DNA of 64,000 nt, taken from Leucobacter sp. G161 (GTDB taxonomy: Bacteria; Actinomycetota; Actinomycetes; Actinomycetales; Microbacteriaceae). Of this stretch, positions 35,687-45,468 are shown in pieces; position 1 is the first letter of the stretch, and every line of letters starts with the position of its first letter. The stretch covers positions 186,001 through 250,000 of the forward strand of contig NZ_LOHP01000060.1 in the NCBI RefSeq assembly GCF_001482305.1. Direction: 5' to 3'. The position numbers and the translations under genes are program-made. The notes beneath the pieces are model-generated. The model searched no databases, was not told the origin of the DNA, and saw nothing but the letters and a program-made list of their open reading frames with translations.

Positions 35687-37246
35687 ATGACAGTTCTCGG
35701 AGGCGCAAAGGCGCGCCAACCTCTCACAATCGACCTCATCGCTCGCGGCGCCGCACAGCACGCACCGCGGGTTGCCGTGACGTTCGGCGAAGATTCTCTC
35801 ACCGTCGCCGAAGTCGACGCGCTCAGCTGGCAGCTCGCGCGTGCGCTGCGTGGCCCCGCCCAACTCAGCCCTGGCCCCCCGCTTGCCCTCCTCATCGACA
35901 ACGGGCTACTCAGCGTTCCTGTCGACTTCGCGTGCGTTCGCGCCGGCCTGAACAGGGTCCCGCTGAACTCCCGGCTCTCCCCCGTTGAACACGCGCAAAT
36001 GCTCGCCGAGATCGACGTGAAGCAGCTCATAGTTGGGCCCGGACTCGAAGACCGCGCCGCCCAACTCGCCGGAGTCTCCCCTGGGCTGCAGATACTGAGT
36101 CTCGGCGACATCGTCACTGACTCGTTGCCGCTCGGCGATCTCGCAGCAGCAGAGTCGACGGAGCCATTCGAACGCGACGTCGAGCCAGACGAGGTGATCC
36201 TCACCCTCTTCACTTCAGGCACCACCGGAACGCTGAAGGCAGCACGCCACACCCAGGCCTCGTACGCCTCGGTCGCCCGCAACGTGATGCTCAATCTCCT
36301 CGATCCCCTGCCGGGCGATGCGATGCTGCACGCCGCTTCTCTCATCCACGCAAGCGGCGTGTTCGTCGTGCCGTTCTGGTTGCGCGGAGCGCGCACCGTG
36401 ATCCACTCATCGTTCAACCCAACGGAGTTTCTCGCAACGCTCAGTCGCGAGCGCATCACTGCGATCAATCTCGTACCGACGATGCTGTCGGCGCTCGTCG
36501 ACCACCCGGCGTTCTCCGACACCGACGTAACTGCACTTCGATCGGTGATCTACGGCGCCTCCCCCATGCCAACGAAGCTGCTTGAGCGAGCCATGCACGG
36601 CTGGGGAAGCCACCGTTTCTGGCAGTACTACGGCCAGACCGAGATCCCGCTGTGCCTTGCCGTGCTGCGTCCTGAGGATCAGCAGCTTGCGCTCTCGGGG
36701 GTCGCTGGTATGCCATCGCTCGATGTTGAGATGAGGATCCTCGCTGAGGACGGCAGCGAGGCGCCGCTGGGCACGCCTGGCGAGATCGTCGTTCGTGGCC
36801 CTTCCGCCGTTGACGGCTACCATGGTGCTCCCGAACTCACCGCGGCAACATTCACTGCTGACGGCTGGGTGCACACCCGAGACATCGGACTGCTTGACGC
36901 ACAGGGCTACCTGACGCTCAAGGATCGCACCAGCGACATGATCGTTACTGGCGGGTACAACGTGTACCCCCTCGAGGTCGAGAATGCCCTCACCGCACAC
37001 CCGGAGGTGCGCGAGTGCTGCGTCGTCGGGCTCCCTGACGAGCGGTGGGTTGAGGCGGTATCAGCCGCGGTGGTACTGCGCGAGGGTGCTGAGGTGAGCA
37101 CCGCAGATCTCGTGGAGTTCGTGGCCGAACGCCTGGCCGGATACAAGAAGCCAAAGCGCGTGTTCTTCGTAACAGACATCCCGAAGACCGCGGTGGGCAA
37201 GCTCAATCGGCGCGCGCTCAGAGAGACGCTGAGCGCTGAGCACTAG
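35687..37246 (+). CDS. AMP-dependent acyl-CoA synthetase/ligase
   Basis: A 519-residue adenylating enzyme that would convert a carboxylic acid to its CoA thioester. The A3 core LFTSGTTGTLKAARHT lies near 180, YGQTEIP near 310, the A8 hinge DMIVTGGYNVYPLEVE near 420, and the A10 lysine in PKTAVGKLNRRALR near the C-terminus. The second residue after the A3 core differs slightly from fatty-acid ligases (TLKA for SKGV). With the importer, the binding proteins and the PaaX-type regulator it suggests uptake and activation of an aromatic or other carboxylic acid. The acid is not known. Confidence 0.9.
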   Translation: MTVLGGAKARQPLTIDLIARGAAQHAPRVAVTFGEDSLTVAEVDALSWQLARALRGPAQLSPGPPLALLIDNGLLSVPVDFACVRAGLNRVPLNSRLSPVEHAQMLAEIDVKQLIVGPGLEDRAAQLAGVSPGLQILSLGDIVTDSLPLGDLAAAESTEPFERDVEPDEVILTLFTSGTTGTLKAARHTQASYASVARNVMLNLLDPLPGDAMLHAASLIHASGVFVVPFWLRGARTVIHSSFNPTEFLATLSRERITAINLVPTMLSALVDHPAFSDTDVTALRSVIYGASPMPTKLLERAMHGWGSHRFWQYYGQTEIPLCLAVLRPEDQQLALSGVAGMPSLDVEMRILAEDGSEAPLGTPGEIVVRGPSAVDGYHGAPELTAATFTADGWVHTRDIGLLDAQGYLTLKDRTSDMIVTGGYNVYPLEVENALTAHPEVRECCVVGLPDERWVEAVSAAVVLREGAEVSTADLVEFVAERLAGYKKPKRVFFVTDIPKTAVGKLNRRALRETLSAEH

Positions 37247-37267
37247 CCCAGCTTGCACAGCAGAAAC

Positions 37268-37304
37268 AGCTGAACCCCCGGCTCAGAGAGCCGGGGGTTC
37301 AGCT
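37268..37304. terminator. Bidirectional terminator after the ligase
   Basis: Perfect 17-base stem, AGCTGAACCCCCGGCTC (37268-37284) with its complement at 37288-37304, and a 3-base loop. It lies between the convergent ligase and binding-protein genes. Confidence 0.88.
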
Positions 37305-37320
37305 GTGTGCGGCTGAGAGC

Positions 37321-38580
37321 TTAGCCCTCGATCTCACCGACGGCGACTGGAGTGTTCGTCGCGTCATACTTGTAGATACCGATGAGAGCCGACGACGGCT
37401 CGTTCTTATCGGTCAGCGGGCCGCTGCCTGCGCGACCCTCGTAGTGGATGTCCTTACCGTCATCGAGCAGGGCGAGGCAGTCCTTGTAGGTGTCGCAGGT
37501 CTCGCCACCATCGGCGCCGGAGACGGCAGCAAGGTTTGCCACGATCGTCTCGGTGTCGGTTCCGCCGCCCTTCTGCGCCGCGAGTGCGACGAGCATGACC
37601 GCGTCGTACGACTCAGGCGCGAAGTTCGTGCTCTGGGTCGCGGTGCTGTCTGCGGCGACGAGGGCGTCAAGGAACTCACCCTTCGAGGCACGGCCTGGCG
37701 TGGTGCCCTGTGCCCCCTCGAGGAGGCCCGCGTCGAACTCCTCATAGGGAACGGTGTTGCCATCGACGAGGTAGAGCTTCGACAGGTCAAACTTCTGAGC
37801 TGCAAGCTCAGGGATGATCTGCTTGGCTTCCTCGTAGCTGACGATTGCAATGGCGTCTGGCTTCTTCGCGAGAGCAGCGGTCACCTCGGAGGTGAACGTG
37901 GTCTGTCCCTCGGGGAACTCCTCGCCGGAGCCCTTCGCGCCGTAGACGAGCTCGGCTCCGGCCTCCTCCAGGGTTTCCTGGAAGTTATCGCGAAGGCCAA
38001 TGCCGTAGTCGTTGTTCTGCGCGAGCATCGCGACCGTGGTGTTGCCGTCCTGCAGCACGAGGTTGCCAAGCGCGCGACCCTGAATGATGTCCGAAGCAAT
38101 GGTGCGGAAGTAGAGGTCGTTAATGCCTGACATCGCGATACCGGTGTTCGACGGCGACCCCATGAGGATGCCGGCTTCAGTGAGTCGCGGCATCGCGGCG
38201 TTCGAGTTGCCGGTACCCATTGCCCCGAGCACGAACGAAGGGTCGGCCTTGACGATCTCGTCGACGCTCTTGTTCATGATTGTCGGGTCGGAGGCGTCAT
38301 GCTCATTGCCTTCGACGACGAGCTCGATGTCCTGTCCGAGTACGCCTCCAGCCTCATTGATCTCGTCCATGGCGAGCTTCACAGCGGCGCGCGGCCCAAA
38401 GATGAGGTGCGCAAGTGTGCCGGTCTGGGGCAACAGCGTGCCGATCTTCAGCGCGCCGGTGTCACCGGCCGCGGTCTCTTCGGGAGCCTTTTCCGGGGTG
38501 GATGAACAGCCGGAGAGTACGAGTGCTGCGCCTGCGAACAGTGCGATCGCGGCGGCAGACTTCTTGGAGTAAACCTTCAT
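37321..38580 (-). CDS. LivK-type substrate-binding lipoprotein (copy 1)
   Basis: A 419-residue extracytoplasmic binding protein of the leucine/amide-binding (peripla_BP_6) family. The signal peptide ends in lipobox LSGC; mature text starts with an acidic/Thr linker and then LKIGTLLPQTGTLAHL. Domain marks are SFVLGAMGTGNSNAAMP, GSPSNTGIAMSGIND, and NFAPESYDAVMLVALAAQKGG. AAAGG precedes the ATG. It is very similar to the next gene along its whole length. It probably feeds the livHMGF complex 3.4 kb away, since neither copy has its own permease. Confidence 0.92.
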   Translation of the reverse strand: MKVYSKKSAAAIALFAGAALVLSGCSSTPEKAPEETAAGDTGALKIGTLLPQTGTLAHLIFGPRAAVKLAMDEINEAGGVLGQDIELVVEGNEHDASDPTIMNKSVDEIVKADPSFVLGAMGTGNSNAAMPRLTEAGILMGSPSNTGIAMSGINDLYFRTIASDIIQGRALGNLVLQDGNTTVAMLAQNNDYGIGLRDNFQETLEEAGAELVYGAKGSGEEFPEGQTTFTSEVTAALAKKPDAIAIVSYEEAKQIIPELAAQKFDLSKLYLVDGNTVPYEEFDAGLLEGAQGTTPGRASKGEFLDALVAADSTATQSTNFAPESYDAVMLVALAAQKGGGTDTETIVANLAAVSGADGGETCDTYKDCLALLDDGKDIHYEGRAGSGPLTDKNEPSSALIGIYKYDATNTPVAVGEIEG

Positions 38581-38775
38581 TGGCTACGCCTTTCCATACG
38601 TGTTGGTACGCCCCCACATTGGAGCTGTACTTTCGTAGCGTATCGCTGCGCGTACCGCTTGTGGGCTCTATGCGACAGCCCGAGACAGATTTGTTAGATT
38701 CCATACGTTTCTGAGCCGCAGGTTGGGCGTCGCACTGTAGGAACCCCGTGACTTCGCTCCGCCCAGGCGCGCGGA

Positions 38776-38812
38776 CGGCGGCAGGGCCCGTAGCACCCGG
38801 GCCCTGCCGCCG
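38776..38812 (-). terminator. Terminator after binding-protein copy 2
   Basis: CGGCGGCAGGGCCCG (38776-38790) pairs perfectly with CGGGCCCTGCCGCCG (38798-38812), 7-base loop, starting 12 bases after the stop. It separates the two paralogs into different transcripts. Confidence 0.75.
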
Positions 38813-38823
38813 AACGCGACTCG

Positions 38824-40086
38824 CTATCCTTCAATCTCCCCCACAGCTTGGGGCGTATTCGTATCGTCATAGCGATAGATCCCAATGAGGGCCGACGAGG
38901 GCTCGTTACCGTCTGTGAGCGGACCGCCTCCGGCTCGGCCCTGGTAGTGGATGCTCTGTCCGTCGTTCAGGAGCGCAAGGCAATCCGAGTACGTGTCACA
39001 GGTCTCGCCACCGTCGGCACCGGACACGGCACCAAGGTTCGCGATGATCGTCTCGGTGTCGGTGCCGCCGCCCTTCTGCGCCGCGAGAGAGACAAGCACG
39101 ACGGCGTCGTAGGCCTCCGGGGCAAAGTTCGTGCTCTGGGTGGCGCTGCTGTCCGCCGCCACGAGGGCGTCCAGGAACTCTCCTTCGGTCGCGCGACCGG
39201 GCGTTGTGCCCTGGGCTCCCTCGAGCAGCCCGGCATCGAACTCTGGATACGGGATGGTGTTGCCGTCAACGAGATACAGCTTCGACAGGTCGAACCCCTG
39301 CGCCGCGAGCTCCGGGATGATCTGCATCGCTTCCTCGTAGCTCACGATGGCGAGCGCCTCAGGATTCTGTGCCAGCACCGCAGCGACCTCGGGGGCGAAT
39401 GCTGTCTGACTCTCTTGGAACTCCTCGCTGTTCCCTTCCGCCCCGTACACGAGCTCCGCGCCCGCCGCTTCGAGCGTTTCCTGGAAGTTGTCGCGCAGCC
39501 CGGTGCCGTAGTCGTTGTTCTGCGCGAGTATCGCGACGCTCGTGTGTCCGTCGTGCAGGACGAGGTTGGCGAGCGCACGGCCCTGGATGATGTCCGAGGC
39601 GATCGTCCGGAAGTAGGAGTCGCTGATGCCTGATAGCGCGACGCCAGTGTTCGACGGCGAGCCCATGAGAATGCCAGCCTCGCTCAAGCGTGGCATCGCC
39701 GCATTCGTATTACCTGTTCCCATGGCGCCGAGCACGAAGGAGGGAGCGGCAGCGATGATGTCATCGACGCTCTTGTTTATGATCGTCGGGTCGGTCGTGT
39801 CGAACTCGTTTGCTTCAATAACGAGCTCGATATCTTGGCCGAGGACGCCGCCGGCATTATTGATGTCCTCCATCGCGAGCTTGACGGCTGCCTGCGGTCC
39901 ATAAATGAGATGCGCGAGCGTGCCTGACTGCGGCAGCAGCGTGCCGATCCTCAACGGCCCGGTGTCTTTTTCAGCGCTTCCAGGGGAACCGTCATCGTCG
40001 CCGGTTGTTGCGCAGCCTGAGAGCGCGAGCGCAGCCCCGGTGAGCAGCGCGAGCCCGATGGCGGCTGTGTGTGCGTGAAACCTCAT
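38824..40086 (-). CDS. LivK-type substrate-binding lipoprotein (copy 2)
   Basis: A 420-residue paralog of the neighbouring binding protein; by eye about four residues in five are the same after the signal peptide. The lipobox is LSGC and the linker (TTGDDDGSPGSAEKD) differs. Differences cluster at positions such as IFGPR/IYGPQ and NEHDASD/NEFDTTD. AAAGGTG precedes the ATG at 40086; a longer frame to 40200 is rejected because it lacks a signal peptide at its start. Separate terminator and leader imply separate control, so the two may differ in ligand or expression. Confidence 0.91.
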   Translation of the reverse strand: MRFHAHTAAIGLALLTGAALALSGCATTGDDDGSPGSAEKDTGPLRIGTLLPQSGTLAHLIYGPQAAVKLAMEDINNAGGVLGQDIELVIEANEFDTTDPTIINKSVDDIIAAAPSFVLGAMGTGNTNAAMPRLSEAGILMGSPSNTGVALSGISDSYFRTIASDIIQGRALANLVLHDGHTSVAILAQNNDYGTGLRDNFQETLEAAGAELVYGAEGNSEEFQESQTAFAPEVAAVLAQNPEALAIVSYEEAMQIIPELAAQGFDLSKLYLVDGNTIPYPEFDAGLLEGAQGTTPGRATEGEFLDALVAADSSATQSTNFAPEAYDAVVLVSLAAQKGGGTDTETIIANLGAVSGADGGETCDTYSDCLALLNDGQSIHYQGRAGGGPLTDGNEPSSALIGIYRYDDTNTPQAVGEIEG

Positions 40087-40231
40087 CGCCAGCACCTTTC
40101 CATTGCGGTTGAGCCCCGTGGGGCCGGTTGCTTCGAAAGGGTAACCGGAAGCGGAACGCCACGACAGGAGTGTTGCAGAGTTGCAATACGAATGACGCAC
40201 ATTGGGTTGGGCTGATGCAGCCCGGTACCAC

Positions 40232-43200
40232 CTAGACTTCGGCGCCGAGCCGTTGGCCGACGACGGCCGAGATGCCGTCGCGCCGCATGGAGACTCCGTA
40301 CAGGGCGTCAGCGATTTCCATCGTGCGTTTCTGGTGTGTGATCACGATGAGCTGGGAGGTCTCGCGGAGCCGTTCAAAGACGTGCAGCAATCGCCCGAGG
40401 TTCGCGTCGTCAAGCGCAGCCTCGACCTCGTCCATGATGTAGAACGGGCTGGGGCGGGCTTGGAAAATAGCAACGAGCAGGGCAACTGCGGCCAGCGAGC
40501 GCTCACCGCCGGAGAGCAGCGACAACCGCTCCACCTTCTTGCCAGCGGGCCGCACGGAGATCTCGATACCGGTTCCGAGGAGATCGTCGGGGTTCGTGAG
40601 CGATATCTCACCGGTCCCACCAGGGAAGAGGATCGGAAACACCTCCGCGAACGCGGCGCGCGTGTCTTCGAAGGCCGCGCCGAAGATGCCCTGCATGTGC
40701 TCGTCGAGCTCTTCGATGATCTGTCGCAGGTCGGCGCGCGTCTTCGTGAGGTCAGCGAGTTGCTCGACGAGGAACTTGTGCCGCTGCTCGAGCGCTGCGA
40801 ACTCCTCGAGCGCGAGCGGGTTAATGCGACCGAGTTCGGAGAGCCTGCGCTCAGCTTTGGCGAGCCGCCGCTCCTGTTCGGCGCGGACGAACGGCACGAA
40901 CTGCTGCGGTGATCGTTCGGCTGCACGGTCAGCGGCTGCACGGTCAGCGGCTGCCGGCGCGGCTGGCTCCTCGATCCCGAGCTCGGCGGCGAGCTGCTCC
41001 TCGAGCGTGCCGGGTGGTTCGCTCTGTATGTCAGCCGCCGGCCCGCCCGACAAGACGGGCTCAACGGCCGCGTCCTCGGGTTCGCCGCCAACTGGGATGC
41101 CGTTCTCTGGCCCGTACTCGGCAACGAGGACCTCCTCGACAAAGCCAAGCTCGTTGCCGGCGCGCTCCAGGAACGCAGACAGCTGCAGTTTCCGCTCGTA
41201 GCTCTTCAGCTCGGCACCGTGCACAAGCTCCGTCAGGGACTGCAGCCGGCCACGCACCTCTGATTCTTCGGATCGCAGCAGGGTGAGCTCCTGGCTGTTG
41301 CGTGCCCGCTCCTGCTCAGCGGATTGTTGCGCGGTGCGTGCTTCCGAGAGGGAACGATCGCACGCGTCAAGAATGTCGGGGAGCGCCGCAGCAACCCGCT
41401 CTGCCTGCGCGACCTGCCTACCCCTGAGCACGGCGCGGCGCGCAGCTTCCTCAGCAGCGCGCCGTTCCGCCTCGAACTGCTCGGCGACGACTTCGCTGCG
41501 CGCCTCGGCGGCACGTGCACGCTCCTTGGCAGTCTCGAACGCGAGCCGCGCTTCGATCTCGAGCGCCCTGGCCTGCTCGACCTCGACGAGCAGCCCGTCG
41601 CGCTGCGTCGCGTCGAGGATCGGTCGCGGTTTCGCCTCGGCTTCCTGGAGTCCGCGCGCCGCACGAGTTGCGGCATCCGCTGCCTCGTCCGCTGACTCCG
41701 AGACTCCGGCGAGTGCGGTCGCCGCACGATCCGCCTCGGATCTCGTCGCCTCCGCTCGCACGATGAGCTGCTGTCGGCGACGGGCATGCTCCGCCAAACG
41801 TGCGTCGGCCTCGCGGAGCTCGGTGTAGGCAGCCCGGCTCTCGGACTTCAATCGCGCGACGAGCTCGCGCTGATCCGCGAGGGAGGTTGCGGCCGCGGCA
41901 ACTTCTGTCTCGATCTCGGCCATGCGGCGTCGAGTCTCGGCAAGGTCGGCCGTGAGCTCGATGCGGGAGGGCGCCTGGCCCGATCCACCCGAGAGGGTGT
42001 GTTCGGTGAGCACGTCGCCGTCCGCGGTGACAATGGTGAAGCCAGCCCCCTGCAGGGCGTGCCTGAGCGCGACTGCCCCGCGGAGCGCCTCGTCGGCGTC
42101 GCTGGCAATGTAGCTCCTCGCGAGCAGCCCGCGTACTCCGTCTGGGGCGTCGATCAGCACCTCGGCGACGGCGACAAGGCCCTCGACTGGAGCAGGCGCG
42201 TCGGGCACCGCTGCTGCACTGGCGATGACGGCCCGTAACCGTCCAAGATCCTGCTCGTGCGCGCCTGCGACGGCACTACCGGCGACCTCTGCCGTATCGA
42301 CGAGCAGCGCATCGGCAAAGACACCGAGCGCCGCGCCCACAGCGGCCTCGAAGCCCTCGCGAACGCGCACGTGGTCGGCAACTCGGCCGCGCACCCCCTC
42401 GCGAGCTTCGGCGAGCAGCGCTCCCGATGCGTCGCGCTGGTCGAGGGAGCGGGCGAGTGCGCTCGCCCGAGCCTCGAGCCCCGCGGACTCCTGCTCGAGG
42501 GCATGCAGCGAGCTCCGCAGTTCGTCAACGAGCTGTTCTGCCGCGGTTTCACGTTCTTGCGCGGCGCGGTATGCCCCGTCAAGGCCACCCTCCGGCAGCT
42601 CCGCTGCTTCGCTCTCGGCCTCGAACGCCGTGAGCTCGGCCTGGGCGTCGTCAGCCCGGGTCTCCGCCTGCGCCACGGCCTGCGTGCGCCGGTCGAACTC
42701 TGCCGCGAGCGTCTGCCGTTTTTGTTCGGCCGCGTCGACCCGACCCCGCAGCTCCGAGAGTTCGAGATCGTGCTTCGAAACGAGTTCAGCCTGGGCTTGG
42801 ATGTGTTCGTCAATGGCGTCGAGTGCCTGCTGCGCTCTGCGGGTCACCTGCTCGGCGGCGCGCCACGCGTCTTCGCGTTCAGGAATGAGCCCTGCGAGTT
42901 CGTGGGCCTCCGCGCGAGCCTCATCGACAGCGGATCGGGTCGTCAACGGCGCCTGCTCTGGCGCATCGGACTGCGTGGCGAGGAACGTCAGACGCTGCTG
43001 CGTCTGAGCGTACAGCCCCCGCAGTTTGGCCTGCGCGCTCTCCAGCGCAAACGTGACGCGGCGGGCCGCATCGAGTTCATCACCCTGCTGTTCGTGCTCG
43101 AGACGCTCGATCCGCAGCTGCTTCTGTTCGACCTGCTCCTGGAGCACGATCCGCTCCGAGTGGCGCTCGGACTCATCCTTCGCGAGGCTCGCGAGCTCGA

Positions 43201-43915
43201 TGCGTAGCCGAGTGACGTCGTCAGCAAGCAATCGCGCCTTCGCGTCACGCACTTCGGCCGCGATCGACTGCGCCTGCCGGGCGACTTCTGCCTGGCGACC
43301 GAGCGGCTTGAGCTGGCGCCGGATCTCCCCCGCGAGATCGTTGAGGCGGGTGAGGTTTGTCTCCATCGCGTCCAGCTTGCGGAGCGTGCGCTCCTTGCGC
43401 CTGCGATGCTTGAGGATGCCGGCCGCCTCCTCGATGAAGCCGCGCCGGTCTTCTGGCGTTGCGCGGAGCACAGTGTCGAGCTGCCCCTGGCCGACGATAA
43501 CGTGCATCTCGCGGCCGAGGCCGGAATCGCTCAGCAGTTCTTGGACGTCGAGCAGGCGGCACGATTCGCCGTTGATCGCGTACTCGCTCGAGCCGTTCCG
43601 AAAGAGAATTCGGCTGATCGTCACCTCGGTGTACTCGATCGGCAGTGCGCCGTCGGAGTTGTCAATGGTGAGCCGCACCTCGGCACGGCCCAGCGGCCCG
43701 CGGGTCGAAGTCCCGGCGAAGATGACGTCCTCCATCTTGCCGCCGCGCAGCGTCTTCGCGCCCTGCTCACCCATCACCCATGCCAGGGCGTCGACCACAT
43801 TCGATTTGCCTGAGCCGTTCGGGCCAACGATGGCAGTGACCCCCGGCTCGAACTGAAAGGTCGTCGGCTGCGCGAATGACTTGAACCCGCGAAGGGTGAG
43901 GCTCTTCAGGTGCAC
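40232..43915 (-). CDS. smc: Chromosome segregation protein SMC
   Basis: A 1227-residue condensin ATPase that organises and segregates the chromosome with ScpA/ScpB. The N-terminal head has Walker A GPNGSGKSN (32-40) and RGGKMEDVIFAG; long coiled coils flank a hinge at about 500-660; the C-terminal head has signature LLSGGERSLAAVALL and Walker B PFYIMDEVEAALDD. A Gln/Ala-rich region before the second head (EEQLAAELGIEEPAAPAAA) is a lineage-specific insert. The start is GTG at 43915 with AAAGGG upstream, giving the standard MHLKSLTLRGFKSFA. Confidence 0.97.
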   Translation of the reverse strand: MHLKSLTLRGFKSFAQPTTFQFEPGVTAIVGPNGSGKSNVVDALAWVMGEQGAKTLRGGKMEDVIFAGTSTRGPLGRAEVRLTIDNSDGALPIEYTEVTISRILFRNGSSEYAINGESCRLLDVQELLSDSGLGREMHVIVGQGQLDTVLRATPEDRRGFIEEAAGILKHRRRKERTLRKLDAMETNLTRLNDLAGEIRRQLKPLGRQAEVARQAQSIAAEVRDAKARLLADDVTRLRIELASLAKDESERHSERIVLQEQVEQKQLRIERLEHEQQGDELDAARRVTFALESAQAKLRGLYAQTQQRLTFLATQSDAPEQAPLTTRSAVDEARAEAHELAGLIPEREDAWRAAEQVTRRAQQALDAIDEHIQAQAELVSKHDLELSELRGRVDAAEQKRQTLAAEFDRRTQAVAQAETRADDAQAELTAFEAESEAAELPEGGLDGAYRAAQERETAAEQLVDELRSSLHALEQESAGLEARASALARSLDQRDASGALLAEAREGVRGRVADHVRVREGFEAAVGAALGVFADALLVDTAEVAGSAVAGAHEQDLGRLRAVIASAAAVPDAPAPVEGLVAVAEVLIDAPDGVRGLLARSYIASDADEALRGAVALRHALQGAGFTIVTADGDVLTEHTLSGGSGQAPSRIELTADLAETRRRMAEIETEVAAAATSLADQRELVARLKSESRAAYTELREADARLAEHARRRQQLIVRAEATRSEADRAATALAGVSESADEAADAATRAARGLQEAEAKPRPILDATQRDGLLVEVEQARALEIEARLAFETAKERARAAEARSEVVAEQFEAERRAAEEAARRAVLRGRQVAQAERVAAALPDILDACDRSLSEARTAQQSAEQERARNSQELTLLRSEESEVRGRLQSLTELVHGAELKSYERKLQLSAFLERAGNELGFVEEVLVAEYGPENGIPVGGEPEDAAVEPVLSGGPAADIQSEPPGTLEEQLAAELGIEEPAAPAAADRAAADRAAERSPQQFVPFVRAEQERRLAKAERRLSELGRINPLALEEFAALEQRHKFLVEQLADLTKTRADLRQIIEELDEHMQGIFGAAFEDTRAAFAEVFPILFPGGTGEISLTNPDDLLGTGIEISVRPAGKKVERLSLLSGGERSLAAVALLVAIFQARPSPFYIMDEVEAALDDANLGRLLHVFERLRETSQLIVITHQKRTMEIADALYGVSMRRDGISAVVGQRLGAEV

Positions 43916-43990
43916 GCCGTGTCCCTTTCGCTCGTTCGTAGCTCGCGCAGATTATTCCCAAACCCTACCGCGCGAGTTGGTTCCGATCCC

Positions 43991-44692
43991 TTATCCCGCG
44001 CCGGATCCGCCGGTTCCATCGCCGCCACCGAGGCTCACCGACACGATGAAGATCACGGTCACGACAAGTGCGCCCGCGAGTACCCCGAGGAATACCCGCT
44101 TGCCGGCCCAGGTGACCGAGCCGCGGGCCAGCAGGTAGCTGAGCCCCGAGATGAGCATTACAGGGAAGAGCACGACGGCGGTAAAGACGATGAGCGCCCA
44201 GGTGGATTCGACGCATGGCGGCCCGAGCGCGCACCCGATACCGCTGCCGTTCGTGACGATGGGGAGCAGCCACGTGACAAGCAACGCTGTGGCGTAGGCG
44301 ACAAGTCCGAACAGCACGGCTTGGGTGATGGGCAGGAACCGCCTGAGCCAGCCATGCAGCGCTGCGGCGAGAACGGCAGTCACCATCGCAGGGACAACAA
44401 CCATGGCAGCCCCCGCGAACCAATCAGGCGCGAAGTAGTCGATTCGCCCGTCTGCGAACAGCAGCACGGTGAGCAGTGCGACGCTCAGCCCGATTGCGAG
44501 CACGCTGAGGGCAACCCGCCAGGCTGCGCTCCACCGGGAGATGCTGCGCCACGGGTGTGCCTCGTCGCTACGCCGAACTCCCCTGCCGGTGTTGCGGCCG
44601 AGCGCGTTCTCTCCGGATCTTCCTGGGTCGCCGCTGAGCCCCTCGCCGCGGCCCATTCCGGCGCCCTGGTACCCACCCATGTATGCGTTCAT
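43991..44692 (-). CDS. Unknown multi-span membrane protein, paralog A
   Basis: A 233-residue protein of no recognised family. A Gly/Arg-rich N-terminal stretch (about 45 residues) is followed by five predicted spans. Marks shared with the next gene are HPWRS..., the segment TQAVLFGLVAYATALLVTW and a loop with two cysteines eight apart (GCALGPPC). The ATG at 44692 is supported by GGAGG five bases upstream. It follows its paralog by 49 bases and lies upstream of smc on the same strand. The Cys pair could form a disulfide on the outside. Confidence 0.75.
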   Translation of the reverse strand: MNAYMGGYQGAGMGRGEGLSGDPGRSGENALGRNTGRGVRRSDEAHPWRSISRWSAAWRVALSVLAIGLSVALLTVLLFADGRIDYFAPDWFAGAAMVVVPAMVTAVLAAALHGWLRRFLPITQAVLFGLVAYATALLVTWLLPIVTNGSGIGCALGPPCVESTWALIVFTAVVLFPVMLISGLSYLLARGSVTWAGKRVFLGVLAGALVVTVIFIVSVSLGGGDGTGGSGAG

Positions 44693-44741
44693 GCGTGCCT
44701 CCGGTGGTGTGGTGTGTGTCCGCGCATCAGCCGATGCCGGA

Positions 44742-45344
44742 TCATTGGAATGTGAGTGCGGCAGCGAGGACGAGGCCGCTGCAGACGGTGGCGCCGATGA
44801 GCCAAGCTCGCACTCGGCGCCCGCTCGGGGTGACGGTGGCGAGCGCGAGGCCGTAGCCGACCGTGGCGACGAGGATGAGCGGCAGGAAGACGAAGCCGGC
44901 GAACATGATGGTATTCGCGGTGTACTCGGTGCAGCTGGACTCGCTGCCGCAGGAGGGGTTTCCGAGCGCGTCCACAATTGCGAGCACGGCCGCGATCACG
45001 TTCGCGCTCAGGTAGCTCAGCAGGCCGAACAGGAGCGACTGCGTGAAGGGGACGAAGCGGGTGAGCCAGCGTTGACTTACTGCGGCGAGCGCGGTGCAGA
45101 GTATTGCGGGGACGAGCAGTACGCTGATCACCCAGCCCATGCTGGGGAGGAAGTATTCGCCTTGGCCGGCTCCGGTGAGAAGTGTGTTGAAGACGAATGC
45201 GATACTCCAGGTCGCGAGCACGCAGAGTCCGACGCGCAGCGCTTTACTGCCAACCGGGGTGGTGAGCCATGGGTGCGCGTCTGCGATGGGGCGCTGCTCG
45301 AGTCCCACGGCTGTGCGCTGCGCTTCGGTTGCGTCGGTGTGCAT
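44742..45344 (-). CDS. Unknown multi-span membrane protein, paralog B
   Basis: A 200-residue protein with five predicted spans, homologous by eye to the following gene: HPWLTT..., SQRWLTRFVPFTQSLLFGLLSYL aligned with HGWLRRFLPITQAVLFGLVAYA, and a two-cysteine loop (SCGSESSC). The N-terminal part is much shorter than in paralog A. GGGAG precedes the ATG at 45344. Function unknown; no adjacent gene gives a lead. The plus-strand MFS gene diverges from it. Confidence 0.75.
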   Translation of the reverse strand: MHTDATEAQRTAVGLEQRPIADAHPWLTTPVGSKALRVGLCVLATWSIAFVFNTLLTGAGQGEYFLPSMGWVISVLLVPAILCTALAAVSQRWLTRFVPFTQSLLFGLLSYLSANVIAAVLAIVDALGNPSCGSESSCTEYTANTIMFAGFVFLPLILVATVGYGLALATVTPSGRRVRAWLIGATVCSGLVLAAALTFQ

Positions 45345-45468
45345 GCGTGCTCCCTGGTGTAGGTCTCTTGCGCCCTGTGGTTCGACAGTACCAAGCCGCT
45401 CAAGCCACGCATAGCTCTGCCACATCTTCTGGTCCGTCCGACGTGCGGTTTGACCGTGCCGCGGCGGC

